Below, piece by piece: positions 54,246 through 63,141 of a stretch of DNA of 64,000 bases. Below the pieces are notes generated by a model. The model worked only from the letters and a program-made list of their open reading frames with translations, searched no databases and was not told the origin of the DNA. A program made the translations under genes and the position numbers. Source of the stretch: Amycolatopsis coloradensis (GTDB lineage Bacteria > Actinomycetota > Actinomycetes > Mycobacteriales > Pseudonocardiaceae); assembly GCF_001953865.1 (NCBI RefSeq), contig NZ_MQUQ01000027.1, positions 1 through 64,000 on the forward strand, given 5' to 3'. Numbering within the stretch: position 1 is the first letter of the stretch; each line of letters begins with the position of its first letter.

Positions 54246-55076
54246 TCACCATAGGTGGCTGAACGCACCTGTATCGCGTGCAGGCCGGCTCTCGATGAAG
54301 TCCTCGTGCGCGAGACCTCTGATCCTGGCCGTCACCGTGGCACCGTCGGCAGGCATGAGCGTGACGGATCCGTAGCTCGGTATGATGATGTACCGGCCAT
54401 CGAAGCTGTCCACAAGGGACAGGGGGCGGCTGACTGTTCGTTCTTTCCCGGTGACTCCCGATCGCGCCGCATTCGCCTGTCCGGTCGCTGTCGCTCTCGA
54501 CAGAACACGCAGGAACCACTCCGCGCTGTTGGCGTCCACCCCGTGCTCCATCAACGATCGCTTCCCGTCGCTGAGCAGCCCCGATCGCCGCCACTCCCGG
54601 CCAGACCGGATCAGGGCGAGCTCGCCAACGCGGAGGGGGCGCCCGCAGCCCGGCTGGGTGGCGGGCAGCACCTCCAGCATGCCTTCCGCCATCCTCGTCG
54701 CGTTCATCCAGCCCAGTTCCACAGTGTCGTCCCGCATGATCACGCGCAGTGCCCGGCCGGTGGGCTGAGGAAAACAGCCGATCGCCACCCGTCCGGCGGA
54801 GTCGCTATAGCGCAACGACAGCATGAGGTCGCGGGCGTCCATCGCCTGCAACGCTTGGTGCAGGTCGTCGTCGATGATGTCCGCGTCTCCGAGACTGTGG
54901 GATGCCAGCCATCGGTGTGCACGAGCACGAGACTCCCGTCGTTCCTCGTCATCGCGGCCGTGGCGACGCACCACGAGAGGCGACGGCATAGGTCCGAGGC
55001 CGAGCCGTTCCCACACCACTTCGTAGACGAGCGCAGGAAGGGTGGGCAACGTCATCGTCACAGAACTGCGGATCAT
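54246..55076 (-). CDS. EspG-family ESX secretion-associated protein
   Basis: A 276-residue protein. The region LPALVYEVVWERLGLGPMPS followed by VVRRHGRDDEERRESRARA is the usual opening of actinobacterial EspG proteins, which act as cytosolic chaperones for ESX (type VII) substrates. The ATG at 55076 is chosen because the EspG homology begins shortly after it; an ATG seven codons later is also possible and neither has a strong ribosome-binding site. No ESX, PE or PPE genes are nearby, so it is an orphan. Its end abuts a GH13 remnant, so the C-terminus may be abnormal. Confidence 0.75.
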   Translation of the reverse strand: MIRSSVTMTLPTLPALVYEVVWERLGLGPMPSPLVVRRHGRDDEERRESRARAHRWLASHSLGDADIIDDDLHQALQAMDARDLMLSLRYSDSAGRVAIGCFPQPTGRALRVIMRDDTVELGWMNATRMAEGMLEVLPATQPGCGRPLRVGELALIRSGREWRRSGLLSDGKRSLMEHGVDANSAEWFLRVLSRATATGQANAARSGVTGKERTVSRPLSLVDSFDGRYIIIPSYGSVTLMPADGATVTARIRGLAHEDFIESRPARDTGAFSHLW

Positions 55077-55183
55077 CTCGACGCTACCGCCTGCCTGTTC
55101 GCCGGAGCGGGCCGGAGCCCGATTCGTAGTACATTGTCCGGCCACGGTCGCCGGCGATGGTTCGAGTCGAGCAGAATTTCGGC

Positions 55184-55355
55184 CTCACGGATCGAAACGC
55201 CACCATGCCTCGTCGGCCTGTTCCGGTTCGCCTGCCGTGCACGAGGCATCTCCACGTCGGCGAGAATACGGTGAAGTCGCACGTGCCGGCATCCTGCGCA
55301 GCTGAACCGGGGAGACCTCACCCACGCCCACCTGACCGGGTCCGCCGATCCATGA
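55184..55355 (+). pseudogene. Remnant of a LuxR-type helix-turn-helix
   Basis: The frame reads LTDRN, then after 18 residues LHVGENTVKSHV, the spacing of a LuxR/FixJ recognition helix. A one-base shift after that gives GILR-LNRGDLTHAHLTG, the normal domain end. The internal segment is also out of frame. It is a decayed fragment; the rest of 55077-55731 shows nothing supportable. Confidence 0.4.
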
Positions 55356-55731
55356 CCCTGACGAGCCGAGCGTCGCGGGCTGTGGCGTTCGGGCGGTACT
55401 GGTCAAAGCTGTCGAGGTGATCGAGTCGAGTAAGCCGCCTGGGGACCAGCAAGGACTGGTTCCCCAGGAGCGTGCGCGCCACCAGATGCGCAGATGTCGT
55501 TCCTACGCACGCCGACGAACGGCGGACGGACCGCTCACCATGCACTCCTCATCCCGCCGGAACTCCACACCCTGCCCCTGCGGTTCGGGACCGAGCGTGG
55601 CTACCTAGCTGGATTTCGCACCGTCAGGGGGCACGAACCGGCGGTACATGTCCGAACTATTCGAACCGACGTGCAACCTTGTGGTCGGCTGGCGCATTAG
55701 GGGGTGGGAGTTGCCGAGGACAGGAGAGGCC

Positions 55732-56589
55732 GTGCGCGAGCGAGAGCGTGACTACGTCGACTACGCGACGACACGGCTGCCCTGGCTGCGCCAAACGGCC
55801 TACCTGCTGACACAGGACTGGCACCGGGTCGACGACGTGGTGCAGACGGCGTTCACACAGCTGTACCGGCACTGGAAACGAGTGTCGCAGATGGAGAACC
55901 TGGACGGCTACACGCGCACGATCCTGGTGCGCTCGTTCCTCGGCGAGCGGCGCCGATGGGGGTCGAGGGTCCGGCTGATGGCCGAGCCGCCGGAATCTCC
56001 CGGCGGGGAGCCGGATCACGCCGGGCGAGTCGCGGTGCGGACTGCTCTGGCCACTGTGCCGCCGCGGCAGCGGGCCACCCTCGTGTTGCGGTTCTACTGC
56101 GACCTGAGCGTGGAGCAGGTCGCCGACGTTCTGGGCTGCGCTCCGGGAACCGTGAAAAGCCAAACCGCACGAGGCCTGGACGCGCTGCGGCGCGTGCTGG
56201 CCGACACCCCGTCACCGGTCTCGCCGGCCGCGGAGGAGCAAGTGATGAACGAGCAGGATGTGCGCACCCTTCTGGACGATCTGGCCCACGCCCCCGCCCC
56301 GCCGTCCCGAGTCGACGTCGTGGGCGCGGTGGCCACGGCTCGGCGCGGGCGTCGGGTCCGCACGGTGACCTCGGTCGCGGCGTCGGTCCTCGTCGTGGGG
56401 CTGGCCACCGGCCTCACCCACGCCGTCATCGACCGCTCGCCGCCGCCCGCCGGTTCTGCCCCCGCGGCCGCCCTGCGCCCAGCGCGCCCCCGCGGTTCGA
56501 TCCGCTGGTGCGGTACGCCTCGTTCGGTTGGTTACCCGAGCAGGACACGCTGGACTGGCACACCACGTCGATCAACGGCGAGCGGCTGA
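55732..56589 (+). CDS. SigE-family ECF sigma factor, reading in frame into its downstream partner
   Basis: GTG 55732 is chosen because AGGAG (55722-55726) precedes it. Residues 1-165 are a SigE-type sigma factor: region 2 (QDWHRVDDVVQTAFTQLYRH), region 4 (LSVEQVADVLGCAPGTVKSQ, then TARGL). After AAEEQV the frame continues without a stop into MNEQDVRTLLDDLAHAPAPP, the usual start of the separate anti-sigma-like membrane gene, which has its own GGAGGAG site and ATG at 56245. The frame then runs through a transmembrane helix and terminates out of phase. Either the sigma stop codon was lost or this is a fusion. Confidence 0.75.
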   Translation: MRERERDYVDYATTRLPWLRQTAYLLTQDWHRVDDVVQTAFTQLYRHWKRVSQMENLDGYTRTILVRSFLGERRRWGSRVRLMAEPPESPGGEPDHAGRVAVRTALATVPPRQRATLVLRFYCDLSVEQVADVLGCAPGTVKSQTARGLDALRRVLADTPSPVSPAAEEQVMNEQDVRTLLDDLAHAPAPPSRVDVVGAVATARRGRRVRTVTSVAASVLVVGLATGLTHAVIDRSPPPAGSAPAAALRPARPRGSIRWCGTPRSVGYPSRTRWTGTPRRSTASG

Positions 56590-57380
56590 CGGTGAAAGCG
56601 TCGAAGTTCGTTCCGGACCCGGCCAACGGTGCGGGCGCCGCCCTCCCCGCGGCGCACGTCGAGGTGCGCCTTTACGCCGCAGGCGTCGTCCCCATGACCG
56701 ACCGGCCGATCGAGACGCGGCTTCCCGGAGAGTACACGCGAATGGTGCCCTACGGGCCGGTGACCGGCGCCCCAGCCGTCAACGGCGCCCCGGCGTATTG
56801 GGTGGAGATACCCGGCGACTCCGAGACGCTCATCCTGAAGTGGCGCTACGCCCGCGGCGGCTGGGCCGAGCTAGCCACCTCCCGGCTCAGTGGCGATCCG
56901 CGCGAGACCGCCCACCGCATCGCCGGGGCACTGCGTATCGACGGCACCGAACGACTGCGCTTCCCGTTCCAGCTCACCGGCCTGCCCGCCGAATTCCGAC
57001 CGGTGGCAGGCGAGGTCGAGGAAGGCGGCCCCGGTGGGCCGTGGCACGCCACCCTCGACCTGAGTTTTCGCCCCGCCCAGCACGGACCGACCCTGAGCGT
57101 GTCCGTCCACCCCGGCACCGACGTCCGCGCGCCCAACACCACCGTCGACGGCCATCCGGCCCGCCATGACACCCTCAGCAAAAACCACCTCGGGGCGCCG
57201 CAGTATTCCGACCGGCTGTCCGTCTCGGACCTCGACGGCTTGCAGGCCGATCTCTTCATCGACGCCACGTCGGCCTCCGGCGCCGCCCCGCTGGGACCGG
57301 ACGGCGTACTCGGCGTCTACCGCGGCCTCACCGTCCACGCGGACCGCGCCCGCTGGACCGGCCAACCCGTCGTGCGTTGA
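56245..57380 (+). pseudogene. Anti-sigma-like membrane protein, frameshifted
   Basis: Starts at ATG 56245 (GGAGGAG upstream) with a short cytosolic segment and one transmembrane helix (SVAASVLVVGLATGL). Between about 56460 and 56495, in a Pro/Ala-rich linker of GCCCCC-type runs, the coding phase changes by -1, consistent with loss of one base. The extracellular domain then stays open for about 290 residues (RFDPLVRYASFGWLPEQDTL ... WTGQPVVR) to TGA at 57380. The long intact second half suggests recent mutation, a sequencing error, or programmed frameshifting. The role is inferred from the sigma factor next to it. Confidence 0.6.
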
Positions 57381-57726
57381 CCCCTCGCTCAAGCTGGGCC
57401 TGTGTTGGTGTTCACTACACGTATTTCGCAGGTGACGCCCGGAGTGAAGACGGCTACTTCTTCGTCGACAGCGCGACAGTGATCGCTACGGCGCCACCAG
57501 CAATGCGGCAAGGGCGACACCAAATTGACGACGATGCCGAGGATCATCGATCTTCTGCTTTCGAAATCTTCTCTTGAACCTGGAAAGAGTATGGCATGCG
57601 ATCGCGCACTCCTCTTGCCCACAGCGCCCACGACGACACGTTGAATACGGCAGTGACGCCCGCCCGGCCAGGCGCAATGACCGACCGCTGTGAACCGCGT
57701 CGCGAGAACAAGCCATGCCCGACGCT
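57381..57726. other. 346-bp convergent gap, no gene seen
   Basis: Lies between the frameshifted anti-sigma-like gene and the convergent diguanylate cyclase gene. A minus-strand fragment resembling a membrane-protein tail (VALAALLV, then in another frame GGAVAITVALSTKK) can be pieced together with a frameshift, but this is too weak to call a gene. Confidence 0.3.
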
Positions 57727-59013
57727 TCACGAGGACGTGAAGCCGTCGATACACACCTGGTTTCGGCCGAGGTGCTTCGCCCGGTACACGGCCTTGTCCG
57801 CCGCCCCGAGCACTTGGTCCAGCGCACTGCCGGCAATGGGATAGACCGCGACGCCGAGGGACACCGACACCCCCTTGATCGTCGTTTCGCCGTCATTTGT
57901 CAACGTCACCACGGCGAGCTTCATGACAGCTTCCCGGATCCGTTCCGCGATGGCGATCGAGTGCCCTTGCCCTATACCAGGCAGCAAAACGACGAATTCC
58001 TCGCCGCCGAAGCGGCCGACCGAGTCGTAGATGCGCACCTCGTGCTGGACGGCGTCCGCAACCGCGCGCAGCACGGCGTCGCCGGCCAGATGGCCGTAGG
58101 TGTCGTTGACTCGTTTGAAGTGATCGATATCGATCATCAGGATGCCGCACGGGTCGTTCGTCCGTCGTGCCCTGCTCAGCTCGGCGTCTGCCCGCTTGCT
58201 CCATTCGGCGATGGTGAGCAAGCCGGTCTTGTGGTCCCGGTCGGCCAGTATCTCCAGTTGGCGCCCGAGTTCGCCTCGAGGCAACAGCACTGCCGGCAAC
58301 AGCGTGAGGGAGACCAGGCTGGGGTGCACGACCAGCAACACAGCCGTGGTTCCGCCGAGGCACAGCGTGACGATGTCGAGCACGTTGTCGGCCCATGAGC
58401 CGATGAAGGACACAAATCCGCGTCGAGAGTCATGCAGCTTGAAGCCGATCATGACCAGCAGTGTGTTGACAACGAAGTAGGTCAGTCCGCCGAGCACAAT
58501 CGCGACCAAGCCTGGTGGTTCATCGCGGAAACCGAGTAAGTCCGGCGCGGCCCAAGCGGCAAGGACGGTGATAACCGCGGTGGCCGCCGAACATATCACC
58601 CGATAAAGACGCACGCCTGGCACCATGCGCAAGACCCGCAGCCACAGGTGTGCGTAGATCGGAATGACCAGCAGGCAGGCAAGGATGGGTGATATCGTCA
58701 GCGCCGCCGCCAGGGTCCATATCGAGACCATGTTGATATGCGGATTGGTGGCGAAGAACCGTCGCATCCGCTCTACCTGCGCTGACATCTCCGCTTGAAG
58801 CACGGCGGCCAGCAGCAGCACACCGAACCACGCCCAGTCCTTTCCGGTCGTCGCCCGTCCCGGCAGCACCAGCGGTAGCACGAGTGCCATGAGCTCTAGC
58901 GTCAGGTAGTACGGCATAACCCCACGGGGAGCTGTGAATAACTGAGCACCCTGAGACTGCCGACCTGTCACATTATCCGCCGCACGACGGCGTGTTTCCC
59001 CCCGCCAATCCAC
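57727..59013 (-). CDS. Membrane diguanylate cyclase (GGDEF domain)
   Basis: A 428-residue protein. The GTG start follows GGGAGGG. About six hydrophobic helices in residues 30-250 form the sensory or anchoring part. The C-terminal 170 residues are a GGDEF domain with substrate-binding residues MIDIDHFKRVNDTYGHLAGD and the active site GRFGGEEFVVLLPG near residue 334. The product-inhibition I-site RxxD is present as RIYD, five residues before GGEEF, so feedback control by cyclic di-GMP is expected. No EAL domain is present. It should synthesise cyclic di-GMP at the membrane. It appears monocistronic. Confidence 0.92.
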   Translation of the reverse strand: MDWRGETRRRAADNVTGRQSQGAQLFTAPRGVMPYYLTLELMALVLPLVLPGRATTGKDWAWFGVLLLAAVLQAEMSAQVERMRRFFATNPHINMVSIWTLAAALTISPILACLLVIPIYAHLWLRVLRMVPGVRLYRVICSAATAVITVLAAWAAPDLLGFRDEPPGLVAIVLGGLTYFVVNTLLVMIGFKLHDSRRGFVSFIGSWADNVLDIVTLCLGGTTAVLLVVHPSLVSLTLLPAVLLPRGELGRQLEILADRDHKTGLLTIAEWSKRADAELSRARRTNDPCGILMIDIDHFKRVNDTYGHLAGDAVLRAVADAVQHEVRIYDSVGRFGGEEFVVLLPGIGQGHSIAIAERIREAVMKLAVVTLTNDGETTIKGVSVSLGVAVYPIAGSALDQVLGAADKAVYRAKHLGRNQVCIDGFTSS

Positions 59014-59917
59014 TGGCCCTCCCCTGCGCGTGGATCACGTCCGGAGTTCCACCCCGGTGAACCAACCTTAGCGGGCAGCCACGCCGCGACCAGGGTGGTA
59101 CAACTCTTCTCGGTCATTTGGCCCATACCGACAGCTTCGGGCGCAGCAGGGTCGGACACCGCACGCGCTCACCGGCCCGCGCGCAGTGTCCTGCCTCGAT
59201 GCAAGCGTCTGTGCCGAGCTGAACGTCGACTCTCGAGGTGTCAGGCTCCTGAATACGAACATCAGTCGAAGAAAGGCCGCAAGCAGGGATTGACCTTGAA
59301 TGACCGGGACAACGGCAAGGCCGAACACCCGCTTGGTGATCAATGATCCGAGTCCGATGACGGGCGCACCGGCGGGCCCCATGGGCGGCCGGTGATGGCC
59401 ACTATCTCGATGTGGTGGTGCGGTGCGGCGTCGAAGCTGAGGAGGACCCCGCCGACGGATGTCGCGAAGTCGGGAGCCGACGTACCTCGCGAGAAGGCTT
59501 GGTGCCTGAGCGGGCCGGGCTTTGCCTTCGCCGTACTCGCCCATGTCACAGGAGCTATCGGGCACTGATTCTTCCAGGTGAAGCAGGTCGTCCGTGCCGT
59601 GCAGCCGCAGAACAGGTGCGTAGCGGAAATGCAACCGACTCCGGCGCCAAGCCCAGCCGGGCTCGGAGCAGTGCCGTGGTCCGAGCCCGGCCTCCGGCGC
59701 GAACATCGCCGCAAGATACGGTGCTGGAGAGGGTGCCGCGAACGAGATTCAAGGCATGATGTCACTGACCTGGCCTCGGTGGTACTGCCGCTCGGCACGA
59801 GCTGTCTGGATCTGGGACCGGGTGACCGACTTCGGTGGTCCGGACCCACGAGCAGCCTGCCGGAACTTCGGTTATCGGGCCCAGTCGCCGCTCTGCGGCG
59901 TCCGAGCGAGTGCCACG
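59014..59917. other. 904-bp region without a supportable gene
   Basis: Several frames are open on both strands, but none has a start with ribosome-binding site and recognisable homology. A minus-strand stretch near 59345-59520 (SVGGVLLSFDAAPHHHIEIV) has protein-like composition and may be a relic. I see no strong repeats or hairpins. Confidence 0.4.
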
Positions 59918-61141
59918 TCAAGGGGCGGGCTTGAAACGCGCGGGTTGTGGTCGCTTCGCCTTCTTTCCCACCAGGAACGACCCGCACAGCAGGGCCGCGA
60001 CCGAACACGCCGTCATGGCCAGGTAGAGGGGAATCGCGGTGTGCTGGCCGCCGAGTCCGACCAGGGGCGCGGCGAGTGCGCCGAGTCCACTTTGGAGTGT
60101 TCCTAGCAGTGCCGACGCGGTCCCGGCGGATTCGGGGACCGCTTCGATCGCCAGTGCGGTGGCGTTGCCGAATACCAGGCCGAGGCCGGCACCGGTGATC
60201 GCCAGCAGCGACAACGCGCTGACCGGGGTCAATTTCCCGATGGTCGCGATCAGCAAGGACACCGCCGTGGAGCCCGACATGGCCACCAATCCGATCCGCA
60301 GGAGCACCGACGGAGGGACACGGCCGACCAGTTTGGCGCTGGCAGCGCTGGACAGGGTGGCGATCAGCGCTCCCGCGGCGAAGATGACGGAGTACTCCTG
60401 GACACTCATGCCGAGCATCTTCTGATAAAGGAAGGGCGAGGCGGAGATATAGGAGAACAGCGCTCCGGACGCGAAGACGAAGACAAGGGTGTGACCGAGG
60501 TAGACCCGGTTGCCCAGCACTCCGGCCGCCGCGCGCACCGTAGTCGTGAATCCTTTGGCGTGGCGTCGTTCTCGCGGCAGGGTTTCCGGTATCAGGAAGA
60601 ATGCCGCGGCGAACATCGACAGCACCACCGCGGCCAGCAGCCAGAAGACGGCGCGCCAGCCGAATCCCTCGAAAACCGCTCCGCCTGCCAGTGGCGCGAC
60701 GATCGGCGCGATGCCGCCGAGGGCCATCAGGATGCCGAACAGGCGGGCCGCGGCGGCGCCGGTGGCGATGTCGGAGATAACGGCGCGACCGAGCACCACC
60801 CCCGCCGCGCCGGCGAAACCGGTGACGAAACGCAGTGCCACCAACCACTCCAGCGTCGGAGCGAGAGCGCAAAGGGCCGTGCTCGCCGCGCACAGGGCGG
60901 TTCCGGCGAGCAGGAGACCTCGGCGTCCGTACCGGTCGGACAACGGGCCGAGGACGAGTTGCCCGGCCGCCAGTCCGATCAAGAACGCGGTGAGTGTGAG
61001 CTGCACGCCAGAGGCATCGGTGCCGAGGTCCTCGGCCATCCGCGGGAACGCCGACAGGTACAGGTCGGTGGCCATCGGCAGCACGAAGGACAACAAGGCC
61101 AGCACCGCGATGAGCGCGCCGGCGGGTTTGACAGAGGGCAT
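59918..61141 (-). CDS. Bcr/CflA-family drug resistance MFS transporter
   Basis: A 407-residue, 12-helix transporter of the Bcr/CflA drug:H+ antiporter group. Diagnostic pieces are the first helix and loop (PMATDLYLSAFPRMAEDLGT), the loop after TM2 (GPLSDRYGRRGLLLAG) and motif C in TM5 (GIAPIVAPLAGG). It is divergent from a MarR regulator across 57 bp containing an AT-rich palindrome, so MarR-controlled efflux is likely. The exported compound is unknown. Confidence 0.92.
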   Translation of the reverse strand: MPSVKPAGALIAVLALLSFVLPMATDLYLSAFPRMAEDLGTDASGVQLTLTAFLIGLAAGQLVLGPLSDRYGRRGLLLAGTALCAASTALCALAPTLEWLVALRFVTGFAGAAGVVLGRAVISDIATGAAAARLFGILMALGGIAPIVAPLAGGAVFEGFGWRAVFWLLAAVVLSMFAAAFFLIPETLPRERRHAKGFTTTVRAAAGVLGNRVYLGHTLVFVFASGALFSYISASPFLYQKMLGMSVQEYSVIFAAGALIATLSSAASAKLVGRVPPSVLLRIGLVAMSGSTAVSLLIATIGKLTPVSALSLLAITGAGLGLVFGNATALAIEAVPESAGTASALLGTLQSGLGALAAPLVGLGGQHTAIPLYLAMTACSVAALLCGSFLVGKKAKRPQPARFKPAP

Positions 61142-61154
61142 CCAGGGTCTCCCA

Positions 61155-61184
61155 GTTAGCTATATTTATATAACTATAACTAAC
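61155..61184. promoter_or_regulatory. MarR-type operator between the exporter and the regulator
   Basis: GTTAGCTATA and TATAACTAAC form an imperfect palindrome (10-bp arms, one mismatch, 10-bp spacer) in a strikingly AT-rich 30-bp island between the divergent genes. TATAAC (61175-61180) could also serve as the -10 of the marR-like gene, whose GTG is 19 bp further with no clear Shine-Dalgarno. Repressor binding here would block both promoters. Confidence 0.65.
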
Positions 61185-61198
61185 GGTACACTGGTGCC

Positions 61199-61657
61199 GT
61201 GACCGATGACAACGCCGCGCGACTCAAGCAGGCGAGAGGCCTGGTACCCGGCCTGTACGGGTTGTCCCGTGCACTACGGCTGCGAGGAGTCACCGAGGCG
61301 GGGCTGTACCAGCTCCCGCCATCGGAACTGGAAGTGCTGCGCTACGTGCTGGACACACCGGGCACTCCTCTGAGCACGATGGCGCGTGAGCTGGGATTGC
61401 AGACGAGCAACGCCAGCGTCGTGGTGCGGAACCTGGTCGCCCGCGAGCTCGTGGAACGCGAGCCCGATCCGGACGACCGAAGGTCGGTACGACTGCTTCC
61501 GACGATGAACGCACAGCACGGCATGGCACGGATCGAGAGCTCCTGGGCCGAGCTACTCGCCGTCGCGCTGGAGAATCTTTCTCCGGACGAACGAGACAAG
61601 CTGGCCGCCGCGGGACCAGCGCTGGCCTCGCTCGGGAAAGCGCTCAAAACCCGCTGA
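61199..61657 (+). CDS. MarR-family transcriptional regulator
   Basis: A 152-residue regulator. The winged helix is clear: LPPSELEVLRYVLDTPGTPL, then STMARELGLQTSNASVVVRN, then LVEREPDPDDRRSVRL with the wing DDRRSVRLLPT. Terminal helices for dimerization are present. The GTG at 61199 begins close to the predicted promoter, so the transcript may be nearly leaderless. It very likely represses the divergent Bcr/CflA exporter and itself through the palindrome at 61155-61184. Confidence 0.9.
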   Translation: MTDDNAARLKQARGLVPGLYGLSRALRLRGVTEAGLYQLPPSELEVLRYVLDTPGTPLSTMARELGLQTSNASVVVRNLVARELVEREPDPDDRRSVRLLPTMNAQHGMARIESSWAELLAVALENLSPDERDKLAAAGPALASLGKALKTR

Positions 61658-61739
61658 CGCCCGAATCGCCCCGTTGAGCACCGAGCGACGACGGAGGCAG
61701 CCTCCTCCACCGGTGACACGTTCATCGAAGGAGTCCTCC

Positions 61740-61850
61740 ATGTCAGCCCCTCTGCCCATCGCGATCACCGTGCGAACCCTCGCCGTCCTCTTCACCCCGG
61801 TCACCGCCTGCCGTGAAGCCGCTTACCGGCGACCGCGGACAACCGCATGA
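61740..61850 (+). CDS. Small hypothetical ORF, 36 codons
   Basis: ATG at 61740 follows AAGGAG (61728-61733) at 6-nt spacing, a strong ribosome-binding site. The peptide (MSAPLPIAITVRTLAVLFTP, then VTACREAAYRRPRTTA) has a hydrophobic first half and a basic tail. It lies 82 bp after the MarR gene on the same strand and could be the start of a truncated gene. No family recognised. Confidence 0.35.
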   Translation: MSAPLPIAITVRTLAVLFTPVTACREAAYRRPRTTA

Positions 61851-61922
61851 GCAACAGTTCCGTCTTCCCGTAGCTCACGTCGAGGCTGGACAGCCCTCTT
61901 GCCGCCGACGTTCAGAGTTGGC

Positions 61923-62888
61923 CTATCTGCCGCCGTAGCGATGGGCGACGGCGTGGAACGCCGCTTTCGGCCGCCATTGCGCCGAGTGGTCGGCTTTCGC
62001 TGTGACGATGCCGAATCCGGCTCGGTCCAAGTCGAGCGCCGGATCGTCGTGATAAGCGAAATCGGGCATGCTGAAAGTGAAGACGAAGGCGCCGTGCACG
62101 TCTGTCTGGTCATAAAGGTCGATCAGCTCGGCGAGATAGCGGGCCTGGATGTCCTCGTCGCGCGGATGTGCGTCCATGATCCGCGGCGGGCTGGCGTACC
62201 AGTTGACGATGTGGAAGGAGCCGGGCCCGCGGACGTCCGCCCCGGTGAAGGCGCCGCAGCCGAATTCGGTGATCACCACCGGTTTGGCCGATTCGCTGAC
62301 CAGCGCGCGGACCCGCCGTTCGTAGCTCGTGTGGTCGGTCCCGGACCGGTAGAGGCTGACCCCGGCCAGGTCGAATCGGGACCAGTCCACCGTTTCCCAG
62401 CCGGCCGCGGCGTAGGTGAGCGGCCCGTGGAATACGTCGCGGGCGGCTTCCGCCGCTTTCGCGAGTAGGGCGTCGAGCCGGCGGTTGATGCGGCGCCGGA
62501 GCAGAGTGTGTGCTCGCAGAATGAGCCGCAAGCGCAGATAGGAGCGGGGGCCGGGAACGATGCCCCGGGAGGTGTGCGAGAACTCGCTGCCGACCAGCAG
62601 GGTTACTTTTCCCGGATGGCGGAGCCGCAGCTGTTCCGCGGACGCCGCGGTCCTTGTCAGATGCGCGAGTAGCTCAGGAGGCCGCAGCTCCGTCGCGTTG
62701 GGCCGGATGTACACGTCCAGGCCGAGCTCGAGCGCTTGGCCGGCGACCGCGATCAGCTGGTCGACGTCGGCGCCGATGGACATCACCGCGGTGCAGTGCA
62801 GGTCGTCCCGGATCGCGGTCAGGTCGCGACGGACCAGGTCCACTGGAGTTTCGCCGACGAGATAGGAAATGCCGCGCACGGTCAGCAT
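61923..62888 (-). CDS. TIM-barrel glycoside-hydrolase-like protein
   Basis: A 321-residue protein. ATG 62888 is chosen because AAAGGA precedes it and conserved sequence begins there (MLTVRGISYLVGETPVDLVR); the longer frame adds 34 unrelated residues. The pattern of a barrel with a putative catalytic Glu near KPVVITEFGCGAFTG and another acidic segment (RDEDIQARYLAELIDLY) resembles actinobacterial proteins often annotated as abortive infection proteins or cellulase-like hydrolases. There is no signal peptide. The enzyme activity and any anti-phage role are unproven. Confidence 0.65.
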   Translation of the reverse strand: MLTVRGISYLVGETPVDLVRRDLTAIRDDLHCTAVMSIGADVDQLIAVAGQALELGLDVYIRPNATELRPPELLAHLTRTAASAEQLRLRHPGKVTLLVGSEFSHTSRGIVPGPRSYLRLRLILRAHTLLRRRINRRLDALLAKAAEAARDVFHGPLTYAAAGWETVDWSRFDLAGVSLYRSGTDHTSYERRVRALVSESAKPVVITEFGCGAFTGADVRGPGSFHIVNWYASPPRIMDAHPRDEDIQARYLAELIDLYDQTDVHGAFVFTFSMPDFAYHDDPALDLDRAGFGIVTAKADHSAQWRPKAAFHAVAHRYGGR

Positions 62889-63141
62889 CCGGTCGTTCCT
62901 TTCCGCGAACAGTTCTCTGGAGCGATGCCATGCCGACGCGGGCAGGTCGAGCACTCCGGCGTTCACCACATGACCCACCCCCGGCGACACCTCACCCAGC
63001 GGGTCGACCGCGAACGCCAGCCCGGTTCGAGCCGGCAGCGCTGTGCTCGCTCGACCCCAGACAAGCGATCACACCTGCCATCACGACCTTCAGACGATGT
63101 TCACCCTGCCACCGGTCGATGCACGGACAGATCAGACTTTG

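Noticed and set aside
59340..59917. A minus-strand frame reading into the 904-bp gap beside the Bcr/CflA gene
   Set aside because: Its upper part is only a shadow of the transporter gene in another frame, and the lower part has no start or recognisable homology.
61923..62990. The longer 355-codon version of the TIM-barrel protein
   Set aside because: The first 34 codons lack conservation and a ribosome-binding site, whereas ATG 62888 has AAAGGA at good spacing and begins the conserved sequence.
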